This document shows, piece after piece, positions 45,259 to 54,957 of a stretch of DNA of 64,000 nucleotides. This DNA comes from Paenibacillus sp. YYML68. Its GTDB lineage: Bacteria > Bacillota > Bacilli > Paenibacillales > NBRC-103111. The DNA lies in NCBI RefSeq assembly GCF_027923405.1, contig NZ_BQYI01000001.1:4848501-4912500 (forward strand). Direction: 5' to 3'. The notes under the pieces were generated by a model. It was not told the origin of the DNA and did no database searches. It saw only the letters and a list, made by a program, of their open reading frames with translations. The position numbers and the translations under genes were made by a program. Numbering within the stretch: the stretch's first letter is position 1; every line of letters starts with the position of its first letter.

Positions 45259-46137
45259 CTACCCTTTGACCGATCCAAGCAGAACGCCCTTGGCAAAATG
45301 CTTTTGCAAGAACGGGTACACCAACAGAATCGGCGCAATAACGGTTACCAATGCAGCCATTTTGATCGTTTCCGGTGGCAAGGCTACCCCCGGGTCCATC
45401 GAAACGACCGACATTCCTCCGACGTTGGTTTCATTTTGTAGGATCATCTGCTGCAGTAGCACTTGCAAGGTCCACTTCGACGAATCCTGAATATAGATCA
45501 AAGCGGAGAAATACGTGTTCCAATAGTTCACAGCAAAGAACAGGGAGAACGCTGCAATCACGGGCATGGACAACGGTAATATAATTTTGTACCAAATCAT
45601 AAAGTCGTTGCAGCCGTCAATCTGAGCCGAATCCTCCAAGCTTGCGGGGATCGTATCAAAGAACCCTTTGACCACAAAGATGCTCCAAGCATTCGTCAGC
45701 ACAGGCAGGATTAGCGCCCATAAGGAATCGATCAACCCTAGCTTATCGACGAGTAAATAATTAGGAATAAGTCCCCCGTGAAACACCATCGTAAACAATA
45801 CCATCATGATGAGTAGACGAGCTCCAGGCATTTCCTTCTTCGTGATGGCATAGGCGAATGAGGTCGTAAACACTAGGCTCAAAATCGTGCCGACCAAGGT
45901 AACAAATGCAGTAGCCTGAAATGACTGCACAAAGGCTTTAGTAGATAAAATATACCGATACGAGTCCAACGACCATTTCTCGGGAAATAAGATGAACTTG
46001 CCTGCCACATAGGTCTTCGGATCAGTAAATGACACGGCAAATACATACAGGTATGGAAAAATCATCATTGTACATATGATGACCAGAATTGCATAGATGA
46101 CAGCATCTACCCACCACGCATTATCCGGTTGCTTCAC
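45259..46137 (-). CDS. ABC sugar permease, YtcP/LplC type
   Basis: A 292-residue permease with six TM segments. Start is GTG 46137 (AAGGAGG 8 nt upstream). The EAA loop is DSAQIDGCNDFMIWYKIILPLSMPV. Ends SVKG as in many YtcP proteins. Confidence 0.92.
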   Translation of the reverse strand: MKQPDNAWWVDAVIYAILVIICTMMIFPYLYVFAVSFTDPKTYVAGKFILFPEKWSLDSYRYILSTKAFVQSFQATAFVTLVGTILSLVFTTSFAYAITKKEMPGARLLIMMVLFTMVFHGGLIPNYLLVDKLGLIDSLWALILPVLTNAWSIFVVKGFFDTIPASLEDSAQIDGCNDFMIWYKIILPLSMPVIAAFSLFFAVNYWNTYFSALIYIQDSSKWTLQVLLQQMILQNETNVGGMSVVSMDPGVALPPETIKMAALVTVIAPILLVYPFLQKHFAKGVLLGSVKG

Positions 46138-46153
46138 ACAGCTTACCTCCTTC

Positions 46154-47107
46154 TTAATACAGACCCTGCCGTCCGAAGCGTTTGGCCAATTGATTCGCAC
46201 TTACAATGAGGATCAAGCTTGCCACTGATTTGAACACGCCAACTGCAATACCGTAGCTGAATTGTCCTGACAACAAGCCTCGCTTATACACGTACGTATC
46301 GAATACTTCGGCAACGGGCTGAACAAGCGGATTCTGCATCAACAGCACCTGCTCGAAGCCGACCTCCAGCATGCTTCCCATTTGCAGAATGACCAGAATA
46401 ATAATGGTTCCGCTAATGGCTGGCAACGTAATATGCCAGATTTGTCGCATACGGTTCGCTCCATCGAGAAGAGCTGCCTCATATTGCTGTGGATCGACAC
46501 CGGCAATTGCCGCTAGGAAAATAATAGTACCCCAACCAACTTCCTTCCATATATTCTGTCCCGTAAGCAGCAGCCAGAACGCATTGGGATTCGTTAATAT
46601 CGATACAGGCTCTTGACCGATATAAACAAGGAATTTGTTCAGCAGACCCACATCGGTAGACAGGAACAAGTAAGTGAAGCTGACCACCACAACCCAAGAT
46701 AAGAAGTGGGGCAGGTACACAATCGACTGGGCCACCCGCTTGAACCTCTCCTGCCTGACCTCATTTAAGATCAGCGCCAATAAGATCGGCAACGGAAAAG
46801 AAAGGAACAAGCCGAGGAAGCTAATCGCTAGCGTGTTCCGCATTAATATCCAGAAATCCTCATAGCCGAAAAAAACTTTGAAATGCTCGAAGCCGACCCA
46901 TTCACTGTCAAGTAATCCGCGGAAAGGATTATAGTCCTGAAAAGCCAATACAATGCCCCACATCGGTACATATTTGAACAAAATAAAGAAGAACGTTGTA
47001 GGTGCCGCCAGAAGATAACACCACCGGTATCGGACTATAAGGGCCCATAACCGTCCTGCCTTCAACTTGATCGACTGGTTACGTTGAATGTTGTAACCGT
47101 TCTCCAT
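46154..47107 (-). CDS. ABC sugar permease, YteP/LplB type
   Basis: A 317-residue permease. ATG 47107 with GGGAGGTGAG upstream. VPMWGIVLAFQDYNPFRGL is typical of the LplB group, and the EAA loop is EAALLDGANRMRQIWHITLPAI. First gene of the importer set. Confidence 0.92.
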   Translation of the reverse strand: MENGYNIQRNQSIKLKAGRLWALIVRYRWCYLLAAPTTFFFILFKYVPMWGIVLAFQDYNPFRGLLDSEWVGFEHFKVFFGYEDFWILMRNTLAISFLGLFLSFPLPILLALILNEVRQERFKRVAQSIVYLPHFLSWVVVVSFTYLFLSTDVGLLNKFLVYIGQEPVSILTNPNAFWLLLTGQNIWKEVGWGTIIFLAAIAGVDPQQYEAALLDGANRMRQIWHITLPAISGTIIILVILQMGSMLEVGFEQVLLMQNPLVQPVAEVFDTYVYKRGLLSGQFSYGIAVGVFKSVASLILIVSANQLAKRFGRQGLY

Positions 47108-47163
47108 ATCACTCACCTCCCTTCCTGTGTCCACTGTAAACCGAATCACAGTGACACAGAAGA

Positions 47164-47233
47164 GGCACGTTTTTACCCCAGCTAAACCGTTGATTTTCCT
47201 AGGTTTGCGCCGCTAATGCGTACATTTTTTTAC
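47164..47233 (-). promoter_or_regulatory. Candidate regulator half-sites upstream of the importer genes
   Basis: On the minus strand GGTAAAAAAATGTACG (around 47218-47235) and GGGGTAAAAACGTGC (47164-47178) look like two half-sites. The 11-mer GTAAAAAAATG is repeated at 41541-41551 upstream of the xylanase. It could be bound by the adjacent AraC protein. Confidence 0.3.
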
Positions 47234-47271
47234 CTAACCAAGCAGGCCACCTCAAAATATGTACGTTGCCT

Positions 47272-49557
47272 TTACTTGCGCTGCCGGGCCCGGAACGCTT
47301 GCGGGGGAATTCCTTCGTACTGCTTGAACACCCGCCGGAATGTAGGCTCCGTATAGCCAACCTTCCCGGCAATTTCGGTAATCGTCCAGTCCGTATCCAG
47401 AAGCATGTCTTTGGCTTTGGCCAGCTTCACCCGATTCACATAATCAACAAAGGTTACTCCTGTCTTCTGCGCGAACAATCGACTGAAGTAAGAAGGGTTT
47501 AACAACACATGCTCTGCAACGGCTGTCAACGACAGGTTGCTATCGACATTGTTCTCGATATATTTTTTGGCCTTGTCTACACTATGATAGCTTTGCCGTT
47601 CCCGCTCCTGGGCCATGTAGCTAGATACGAAGGGAAGCAGCCGCGTGCGGAACAAGCCTTCCATCTCGCTGCTGGTGGTGCATTGAAGAAGAAGCTCCAT
47701 GACGTTCATTTCGTTCAAGTGAAGGCCACTATCTTTGAAGAGGCGGCATAAGGATGAATACAGCAGCAGATAGGAGTGCTTGATCATGGTAGGGGAGCAG
47801 CCGCAGTTGGTCAGCTTTTGGCCAAATTGGACAAAGCTCTTCAAGGCCTCCTCCTGCTTACCGTTCTGCAGGCTGAGTACAATCGCCTCTTCTTCTTCCA
47901 CGGGATAAGCGGACTCCTCATCTATGACGGGCAATTCCTCGATGCTGATCGTTCGATTGCCGCCCTGCACCAGTCGGTAGCGCAACGCCTCCTGAGCATC
48001 ATTAAAGGAGCGATGGACGGAATGAATATCAGGAGATATGGAACCAATTCCCACAGATACGTTAAATTTAAGATACGTCTCTACAGCCATCCGTGCTTGT
48101 TCACTGCAGGTATGGGACAATGCCTGCAGGTCCTTCGTTTGGTCCTCGTGTGACAGCTTGAGCAGCACAATCACCCGTTGCAGACCGGTAAATGACAGCA
48201 CCTCAGCCTGCAGACCGTTCTCGTCCAGAATCTCCTTGACTATGTTGGCAATAGAGAACAACACCAGCTGCCATTCTTCCTTGCGGAAGCGGTCCTCGAC
48301 ATCATACTGTTCCGCGTCCACGACAATAACCTGATAGGCACATTGTGTCTCAATATGGTGCAGCTGACATAGACGATTCGTCTCTTCCCGGCTATCATTC
48401 GTATAGTACCCGTTTATTAAACGGCTTATCATCATTTCTCGAAGCACGGGCGCCTGCTGCTTGTTGAACTGCTCAATCTTCCGCTCCAGGTTGGACCATC
48501 TGTGGCGAATGACTCCCCATTCGTCCAGTCCCGGGGACATCACACCGTACTGCTCCTCCTTAAGAAGCTCGGACAACGGGGCGTACAGCCTGCGGGAATT
48601 AAAATAGGTCAGACAAATGCCCAGGATCGATGCGCCCAGAACGACGAGGACGGAGGTCCATAATAATTTCGACTTGAAGGTAAACATATTGTCGATCGCC
48701 ACTGTCTTGACGATGAGCCAATCAGTCTGTGCCGATCTACTATAGAGAGTAATAACCGAGTCCTTGTGATCCGTTACTGAACCAGATAACGGTCCGTCTG
48801 CATCCAGTCTATCTAGCCATGCTTGATTATCAGCTATCGTTCCTAACCGCTTCCTGTCATGATGCGCCACGATCCGATGGCTCGCATCCCATATCTCAAT
48901 TCGAGAATCGTGCTTGATGAAATCAAACAATCCCGCTTCGGTGAAATAAACGGCCAGATACCCATAGGCAATCGATGAATAAACGGGCAGCTGCCGGACA
49001 AAAGCAAGATTGGGCGCCTCGCTTCCCCGTTCTGCCTGAGAGTGCCCGTTCACTCCAGTCCATGCTCTTCCGTCGGACAATTGCAATGAACGGTAAAAAA
49101 CGTCCGTGCCTGAATCGACCCGTGTCAAAAATCCGTTCTTCGAGGACAACAGCAAGCCTTGCCTAGGCAAATACAAGTCAATGCTGAACGACTTGGGAAT
49201 GGTCTGATGAATCAAGTTCACCTTCTTATTAAGCTCCAGCAACGCCACTGCATCCTTGCCGATATCAAGGTCATAGATGGCATTCAACACTTCATTGTCT
49301 AAGGTTAGACTGATGGTCGCTTGCTCGACTTCGGCCAGAGCGGAATCCATCCGTTGCCGAATTTGCTCCAGCTCGCTTAAGGAAGCTTCCCTCACCTGCT
49401 GCTCCATGTTGGATGACATTAGCCAATAAGACAATGTCATGCTTAAGGCAAGAGGAATATAGACGGCAATCAATCCAAGATAAAGGAGTCGAAAAAAGTA
49501 CCTTCTTCGCTGAGGATGCTTTCTTTTATATCGTTTATACATGTTTGTCAGTAACAT
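47272..49557 (-). CDS. AraC-family regulator with extracellular Cache-like sensor
   Basis: A 761-residue transmembrane regulator. TM1 is near residues 21-48 and TM2 near residues 285-310, enclosing a Cache-like sensor. A cytoplasmic linker of about 330 residues leads to the C-terminal double helix-turn-helix: LSLTAVAEHVLLNPSYFSRLFAQKTG and WTITEIAGKVGYTEPTFRRVFKQYEG. This architecture is common in Paenibacillus carbohydrate loci. It lies 164 bp upstream of the importer genes and probably activates them in response to extracellular oligosaccharide. Confidence 0.93.
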   Translation of the reverse strand: MLLTNMYKRYKRKHPQRRRYFFRLLYLGLIAVYIPLALSMTLSYWLMSSNMEQQVREASLSELEQIRQRMDSALAEVEQATISLTLDNEVLNAIYDLDIGKDAVALLELNKKVNLIHQTIPKSFSIDLYLPRQGLLLSSKNGFLTRVDSGTDVFYRSLQLSDGRAWTGVNGHSQAERGSEAPNLAFVRQLPVYSSIAYGYLAVYFTEAGLFDFIKHDSRIEIWDASHRIVAHHDRKRLGTIADNQAWLDRLDADGPLSGSVTDHKDSVITLYSRSAQTDWLIVKTVAIDNMFTFKSKLLWTSVLVVLGASILGICLTYFNSRRLYAPLSELLKEEQYGVMSPGLDEWGVIRHRWSNLERKIEQFNKQQAPVLREMMISRLINGYYTNDSREETNRLCQLHHIETQCAYQVIVVDAEQYDVEDRFRKEEWQLVLFSIANIVKEILDENGLQAEVLSFTGLQRVIVLLKLSHEDQTKDLQALSHTCSEQARMAVETYLKFNVSVGIGSISPDIHSVHRSFNDAQEALRYRLVQGGNRTISIEELPVIDEESAYPVEEEEAIVLSLQNGKQEEALKSFVQFGQKLTNCGCSPTMIKHSYLLLYSSLCRLFKDSGLHLNEMNVMELLLQCTTSSEMEGLFRTRLLPFVSSYMAQERERQSYHSVDKAKKYIENNVDSNLSLTAVAEHVLLNPSYFSRLFAQKTGVTFVDYVNRVKLAKAKDMLLDTDWTITEIAGKVGYTEPTFRRVFKQYEGIPPQAFRARQRK

Positions 49558-49705
49558 CGCTTCCCCTCCATATCCTGTTGCTGTGCACCAGACTCCAGTG
49601 TGACGAGCATCTGCATGATCAGTATACCTGAATTGTCCTCCTATTGTACTCGAGTTTCAAGCGTTGGGCTCAGCAGTCTGACCTCCTTCCCAGATTATTG
49701 AAATA

Positions 49706-49759
49706 GAAGCAACGGCAATCCTTGGACTTGAACCTATCGTCCTGGATTACCGTTGCTTC
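49706..49759 (-). terminator. Long inverted repeat after the sulfatase gene
   Basis: A 16-nt arm (GAAGCAACGGCAATCC) pairs with one at 49744-49759 with one mismatch, around a 22-nt loop. It follows the sulfatase stop by about 46 bp. The T run after it is weak. Confidence 0.55.
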
Positions 49760-49805
49760 AACCACTTTATGTGTAAGGTTGCACCGTTCTTGATTATGCC
49801 TTCTG

Positions 49806-51206
49806 TCAATACGTCCAGGTTCGTCGGCGCGGCGTTTCGATCTGCAGCATCCGATGAGCAAGGAGTCGCCGCGATTCAGCCAACACCTCCCGATACTCGG
49901 GCTGATCTGCCACATTCGTGTATTCCCGCGGATCCTTGTCTAGATCGAACAGCTTTTCCTGCCCGTTCGACTCCAGCAAGTACCTGTGTTGCTGCGTGCG
50001 GATGTTTCTCCAGCCGGTATGCTCCATTAGCGCGCATGCCTTGGGCTCATATGGACGATCTTGGAACAGTGGGAACAGCGACTGACCCTTCAATGGCTCG
50101 GGGACCGGAATGCCTATGCTGTCGAGCAAGGTAGGAACCACATCAACCCCCTCCACCAGATGGGAGATCGTCTGCCCTGATCGGACCATCCCTGCCGGCC
50201 ATCGGATAATAAGCGGTACACGACTGATACAATCAGGTCCAGGGTAAGACTTCCCATAGCGCAGGTAATCTCCTAGAAACTCGCCATGATCAGAGGTATA
50301 GATGACGATCGTATTGTCCTGCAGCCCTAATTCTTCAAGCGTATCCAGCATGCGTCCTGCGTGATAATCGACTTCGCTGATCATTGCATAGTACCCATGC
50401 TTAACCGAACGTAGCTCTTCATCTGTGCACGTACCTGAACGCTGGCGTTCAGCTTCATAGTCTGGCGCATATTCGGGCAAGCTTAACCGGTCGGGCTCAT
50501 ATAGGTCCAAAAACTCCTTAGGTGCCACCCACGGGGAGTGTGGCGAATATATGCCAGCGACACAGCACCATGGCTCATGCTGATGACGCTTAATGAAAGA
50601 AATCGTCTGCTCCGCCACAAATGCTGTATGTGTGATCTCGGACCGGCCCGGGAATGGGTGAGCACATCGCGCTTCGCGTACGGGATGCTCGATTCCATCA
50701 TCCAGAACCATCAAGTTCTGATATATCTTCGTAGCCGGTGGCAGTCCAAGACTGATGTCCTTCTCCTCACCCGGATAATTCCTTCTGACCCAAGCTCGGT
50801 ATGCATCCTCATAGCATCCCGGTTCATCGGAGATCTCCAAGTGATCGAACCCATAGGAGGGATGGATGTCACGGTGATCCCGATTGGCATGAGGCAGAAA
50901 GTGCAGCTTACCTATATTTCCAGTGCGGTACCCGTAATTACGGAGCAGCCTCGGTAAGGTGACCGTGTCCTCCGGTACCGGCACACCCATATGGGTAATG
51001 CCCAGACTCGATGGATATTGCCCCGTCAAGAAGCTGACACGACTAGGCATACATATCGGACTTTGAACGAAATAATGGTCGAAATTCATCCCTTCGCTAG
51101 CCAGCCGATCCAGCCGCGGTGTGATGATCTCCTTGTTGCCATTAGCCCCCAGCGCATCCCAGCGTTGTTGATCGGTATATATAATTAAAATATTAGGACG
51201 CTTCAT
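49806..51206 (-). CDS. Cys-type S1 sulfatase
   Basis: A 466-residue sulfatase. ATG 51206 with GGGGGAAGG upstream. Metal and catalytic motifs: NILIIYTDQQRWDALG at the N-terminus, and the formylglycine signature CMPSR followed by VSFLTGQYPS, so the active Cys must be oxidised to formylglycine. Further IYTSDHGEFLGDY. No signal peptide, so probably cytoplasmic. It removes sulfate from an imported glycan or small ester. It lies 39 bp after the ADP-ribosylglycohydrolase-like gene. A formylglycine-generating enzyme is coded at 61691-62680. Confidence 0.92.
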   Translation of the reverse strand: MKRPNILIIYTDQQRWDALGANGNKEIITPRLDRLASEGMNFDHYFVQSPICMPSRVSFLTGQYPSSLGITHMGVPVPEDTVTLPRLLRNYGYRTGNIGKLHFLPHANRDHRDIHPSYGFDHLEISDEPGCYEDAYRAWVRRNYPGEEKDISLGLPPATKIYQNLMVLDDGIEHPVREARCAHPFPGRSEITHTAFVAEQTISFIKRHQHEPWCCVAGIYSPHSPWVAPKEFLDLYEPDRLSLPEYAPDYEAERQRSGTCTDEELRSVKHGYYAMISEVDYHAGRMLDTLEELGLQDNTIVIYTSDHGEFLGDYLRYGKSYPGPDCISRVPLIIRWPAGMVRSGQTISHLVEGVDVVPTLLDSIGIPVPEPLKGQSLFPLFQDRPYEPKACALMEHTGWRNIRTQQHRYLLESNGQEKLFDLDKDPREYTNVADQPEYREVLAESRRLLAHRMLQIETPRRRTWTY

Positions 51207-51245
51207 GCCACCTTCCCCCTTCTGCACTCATCGGGTTGTGCCTGT

Positions 51246-53117
51246 CTAGTTAGCAAACAACATGTCAGTATAATAATAGAATGGACCTGGTTGCTCCGTA
51301 TTATTCACTGCCACAGGCAACACATACACCTCAAGTGGCGCTCCATTCTGTTGTGCTATGATCTCCAATTCGTGATTCCCTTCAGTCATGACAAACTCGG
51401 CATATTGACTATTCGGCGCGCGGTGATAGGCTGGCATGAACTCCTCAATCGTCTTGCACGCTATAATCGTCTCACCATTGAATCTAGCGGATACCAAACC
51501 ATTAGAAGCAGTAATCAACCTAACCTTGCGTTCGCTTGGATTATGAATCGTAGTTACTGCTCGATACTCTCCATCCTGCTTCGTATCCATCCACTTATCC
51601 CAATCCAATCGATTGCCGATGAAGCTGGCTTGCACTCCTTCTGGCTGATCAGGGCCCGAGATGATCCATTCGCTTGCAGCAACCAGCACGATCGTCTCCT
51701 TAAGCTCAGCCCAGGTTGATCGATCATGAATCCTTGTAATGACTGCCGTCAACTCATAGGCAGGAGCAGGCATTCCCTTGCTATGAACCTCGAAGTCAAA
51801 GCTCATAGATTGACCGGCCTCCAGTGTGAAGCCTTGCGCTGGCGTTCCATCCCATTCGCTCGGTGTGTCTAATGCAAGCCTACCGTTCCATTGCTCAAGT
51901 GAATGGTTCACCAATGTTAGCTTCAACCATTTACTTTGTTCCCGACTAATCGCCGGCCCCCTATCACCATAATCAATGAGAAGCTCTAGTCCAAGCGGCT
52001 CAGTCGAACCTTGAGGCAGCAGCCTGCGATCAATCGCCACATCACGCTCCCATAGCTTACGAACCATATCGTTCGCTTCAGCAGTCGCAGCGGCAAAATC
52101 AGTTGCCATCTCCGGATGTACAATTATACCCGAATCCCAAGCGGCCAGCACCTGCTTCCCCATACGAATCGTTCGTCTTGTCAATTCGTCCAGGTCAGCT
52201 GGCACAGGAAACCCTTTAATGGGCGGACTGATGGCGATTCGATCCCCAATCGGCTTCACCCACTTTTCTGGTAAGCCGTCCGGTCCGAGAATCATTCCTA
52301 GAATCGCTGCAAGTGTAGCGGCCGTGCAGTCTGTATCGTAACCACAGTTAACTGCCTTTAAGATCGCATCCTCAAAGTCTTCGCCGTACAGCCATCCCAG
52401 GATAGTAAAAGCGATATTTTGCGGAGCATCGGTGAAGTTATCGCGGCCATGGTGCTCCAGAATAAGCTTGCGTGCCTCGATCCAGCTCTTGCCTTCGCGA
52501 TGCCACTTCAACAAATCATACAGCGCCTTCGCTGTGCGACTTGTCTCTGGTATATAAGATAATCCGATCGCAATCAGCTTATCTCGATCTTTCTCCATGA
52601 AAATGGCACTCTCTATCGCAGCAAAAAACATCTCTCCATATACACCTTCGCCGCCTGCGTGATCCACGACTGCATCCTGGTAGGCATAATGCGCAGCGAT
52701 ATGAGGCGCCCCCGGAGCAACCATTCCCCAAATCTCAGAACGAATCGGCGAGCCCATGCAATTCGTGAACGGGTTGTTGAACTTCCCAGCAAGAGGGGGC
52801 TGGATTCCTCTTCGTATATTTGTAAGCGCATACCCATATTCGTCAAAAGGGAAGAACACATGCTCGATCCATTCCTGTCCCAATTCCTTACACGTTAGCT
52901 TCGGGCCATATTGCTCCAGCGCATGCAGCCAAACGAGTTGCAGGTCAAGATCGTCGTTTGCCAGTGGTAACTCCTTCAGCGAAGGATAGAAATCTAACGT
53001 AAGCAGTTCCTTTTTACCCTCATCAGGCGCACCAAGAGTTCCCCCTATATTTTTACCTAACCATCCACCATAGACGGTATTGTAATAATCCTGTTCGTTC
53101 AGTATGTGAGCAGCCAT
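51246..53117 (-). CDS. ADP-ribosylglycohydrolase-family protein with C-terminal extension
   Basis: A 623-residue protein. Residues 1-340 are an ADP-ribosylglycohydrolase-like domain with GGWLGKNIGGTLGAP, the metal ligands ANDDLDLQ, and NCGYDTDCTAATLAAILG. About 280 further residues form beta-rich domains. The family removes ADP-ribose, but this long type often lies beside glycan-degradation genes and may act on other N- or O-glycosides. Upstream partner of the sulfatase and divergent from an AraC gene. Confidence 0.85.
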   Translation of the reverse strand: MAAHILNEQDYYNTVYGGWLGKNIGGTLGAPDEGKKELLTLDFYPSLKELPLANDDLDLQLVWLHALEQYGPKLTCKELGQEWIEHVFFPFDEYGYALTNIRRGIQPPLAGKFNNPFTNCMGSPIRSEIWGMVAPGAPHIAAHYAYQDAVVDHAGGEGVYGEMFFAAIESAIFMEKDRDKLIAIGLSYIPETSRTAKALYDLLKWHREGKSWIEARKLILEHHGRDNFTDAPQNIAFTILGWLYGEDFEDAILKAVNCGYDTDCTAATLAAILGMILGPDGLPEKWVKPIGDRIAISPPIKGFPVPADLDELTRRTIRMGKQVLAAWDSGIIVHPEMATDFAAATAEANDMVRKLWERDVAIDRRLLPQGSTEPLGLELLIDYGDRGPAISREQSKWLKLTLVNHSLEQWNGRLALDTPSEWDGTPAQGFTLEAGQSMSFDFEVHSKGMPAPAYELTAVITRIHDRSTWAELKETIVLVAASEWIISGPDQPEGVQASFIGNRLDWDKWMDTKQDGEYRAVTTIHNPSERKVRLITASNGLVSARFNGETIIACKTIEEFMPAYHRAPNSQYAEFVMTEGNHELEIIAQQNGAPLEVYVLPVAVNNTEQPGPFYYYTDMLFAN

Positions 53118-53225
53118 TGTTTCAAGCCTCCAGTTTGTTATAATACAATCATTATAAAATGTGGAGTTCCCGAAAGACCATGAACAATCTTCATATATGA
53201 ACGAGCTCAGAACACGGAGGCAGCC

Positions 53226-54113
53226 ATGTACTATTCCTTATCCAGACTCTCTTCACTAGATGTTAAATGGGCTGGATTGTACGATGCCAGCTCACCATCA
53301 TTTCAATGGAATCACTATAATCCGTATTACCAGCTGATCGCGGCCGTCGAAGGTCCTGTTCATATTGACGCGGGGCAGCAGCAGCATACGCTCCGCACAG
53401 GTGAATCGTTGCTACTGCTCCCGTGGGAACCGCATACCGGCTGGAATCACGGCGAACGGCAAGGGCAGTTTTTCTGGACCCAATTCTCCTGCTCCCCTGA
53501 CATCAGTGTATTTCATACGGAAGGAGCCGACCTGAAAATTGTCCATGCCGAGAAAACAGAGCTACGAACGACACATGCCAGTCACGAAGACCTGCTCGTT
53601 ATTCCGAAGCTGCATCTGTCCAACCAACGCTTCCGATTACTTGGCTTGTTTGAGCAGTTGGTTGCAGCGTCGAACACACCTCAGGGGTATTTTCGGTTTC
53701 AACAGACACTGTTGCTCAGCGAGATCTTACGATTGATTGCCACTAGCTTCCTGGAACAGAGCGATCAGGACACTTCCTTTCCGACATCCTACATCACCTA
53801 TCGTAAGCTGGTTAATTATCTGAATAATGAGTATGAGAATGAGATTAGCACTGAAGATTTGGAACAGGCTATCGATCGAAAGTACGGGTACTTGTGCCAT
53901 GTGTTCAAAAAATATGCCGATACCACTATTGTCAGTTACCTTCACGAGCTGCGTGTCCAACGAGCCAAATACCTTCTGCTTCACTCTGATAAAAGTGTAG
54001 GAGAAATCGCAAATGAAGTTGGCTACCAGGATCCTTTCTATTTCAGTCGGATCTTCAAACGATTAGAAGGGCTGTCCCCTCAGCATTACCGTAATCGCAA
54101 GAGTACGACTTAA
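53226..54113 (+). CDS. AraC-family regulator with cupin sensor
   Basis: A 295-residue protein. The N-terminal cupin (YQLIAAVEGPVHIDAGQQ, LLLPWEPHTGWNH) likely binds a sugar. The C-terminal helix-turn-helix pair has ISTEDLEQAIDRKYGYLCHVFKKYA and KSVGEIANEVGYQDPFYFSRIFKRLEG. It is transcribed away from the ADP-ribosylglycohydrolase/sulfatase pair, 109 bp apart, and is the likely regulator of that pair. Confidence 0.92.
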   Translation: MYYSLSRLSSLDVKWAGLYDASSPSFQWNHYNPYYQLIAAVEGPVHIDAGQQQHTLRTGESLLLLPWEPHTGWNHGERQGQFFWTQFSCSPDISVFHTEGADLKIVHAEKTELRTTHASHEDLLVIPKLHLSNQRFRLLGLFEQLVAASNTPQGYFRFQQTLLLSEILRLIATSFLEQSDQDTSFPTSYITYRKLVNYLNNEYENEISTEDLEQAIDRKYGYLCHVFKKYADTTIVSYLHELRVQRAKYLLLHSDKSVGEIANEVGYQDPFYFSRIFKRLEGLSPQHYRNRKSTT

Positions 54114-54208
54114 GAGAAGATATCCGTTCTGTGATTCAGGAGCTAACATTTCAGGAAGTAACCCATGCTTTCAAGCAACAAGAGCTCGCCTTGGTAAGTG
54201 GAGGATAG
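54110..54208 (+). pseudogene. Possible C-terminal gene remnant
   Basis: A 32-residue open stretch without a start (…IRSVIQELTFQEVTHAFKQQ…) ends at TAG 54206-54208. It overlaps the stop codon of the AraC gene in another frame and looks like the tail of a lost gene beside the island boundary. No family recognised. Confidence 0.2.
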
Positions 54209-54212
54209 CATA

Positions 54213-54244
54213 AAGAAGCACCATCGCATCGGATGGTGCTTCTT
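54213..54244 (-). terminator. Terminator following the distal tmRNA 3' copy
   Basis: GAAGCACCATC (54215-54225) pairs with GATGGTGCTTC (54232-54242). It lies directly after the tmRNA-like end, as an ssrA terminator should, and may be the original one. Nearly identical to the hairpin at 34753-34780. Confidence 0.8.
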
Positions 54245-54251
54245 GTCTTTA

Positions 54252-54333
54252 TGGAGACGAGGGGAGTCGAACCCCTGTCCGAAGATAACGCCACATCAGC
54301 TTCTACGGGTGTAGTCACAGTTTTGATGTCACC
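54252..54333 (-). repeat. 82-nt copy of the tmRNA 3' end, distal
   Basis: Matches the last 82 nt of the ssrA gene (56426-56507) except for a few bases around 54296-54302. It includes the T-arm and acceptor 3' strand but no 5' half, so it is not functional. Interpreted as an attachment-site scar left by integration at ssrA. Confidence 0.92.
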
Positions 54334-54351
54334 CGAGCAAGCGAAATGAAA

Positions 54352-54957
54352 TTACAGTCTCGATTGAATATAACCCAACGCATGATGAAAATTGGAAAAG
54401 AACTTACATTTATAATTTTGTAGTTCCTCCAAAATCTCTTCTTGTTCGAAGTCTTTCCAATTACGACTCACAAAGACTTTCTCTTCCCCTACAGATTGTT
54501 GCATTACGTTGGTAATAACTGATGAATAAATAATTGCATCTTGTGGAGATAAGTCTAATTCTTCCTGATAACGAATAGAACCCTCATAAATTGTTGATGT
54601 TATATCGATTGTTTCGCCAACTCGTAACAATCGACCCAACACCTTCTCAAGCATATCTCTCTCTTTGATTTCAACATCAATAATTGTCTTTGTTAATGGT
54701 TGTAGCACTGAAACAAGTTCCTGGTTATAAACGGACCTTTGCAATTGCTGCAATTCTTTATTTAAGGACTGCTGTATACTTTTCCTCTGCTTCCCTCTTC
54801 CCTGTATCGTCCAGAACGGCTCCATCAAAGAGAAAGTAGGTATCACCAATTTAATGCGGTTTATCTCAGCGAAATCAAGAATTTGCTCTGCCGCTGTTGC
54901 TTCTTCTTGTGCAAGAACCAATTCAAGTATGAAATTCGATTCCACATATACAATCAT
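54352..54957 (-). CDS. PIN-domain ribonuclease-like protein
   Basis: A 201-residue AT-rich gene. PIN-like acidic positions: YVESNFILEL near the start (Glu in place of the usual Asp), Glu in PTFSLMEPF, Asp in LSPQDAIIYSSVI, and a terminal FVSRNWKDF. PIN domains are usually RNA nucleases and toxins. The start overlaps the upstream gene stop by 4 bp (ATGA), so the pair is coupled. It is cargo between two tmRNA 3' copies. A toxin or defence effector role is inferred. Confidence 0.7.
   Translation of the reverse strand: MIVYVESNFILELVLAQEEATAAEQILDFAEINRIKLVIPTFSLMEPFWTIQGRGKQRKSIQQSLNKELQQLQRSVYNQELVSVLQPLTKTIIDVEIKERDMLEKVLGRLLRVGETIDITSTIYEGSIRYQEELDLSPQDAIIYSSVITNVMQQSVGEEKVFVSRNWKDFEQEEILEELQNYKCKFFSNFHHALGYIQSRL

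Noticed and set aside
49720..49760. tRNA gene
   Set aside because: GGTTCAAGTCC looks like a T-loop, but the T-stem does not pair and no acceptor or anticodon arm can be drawn.
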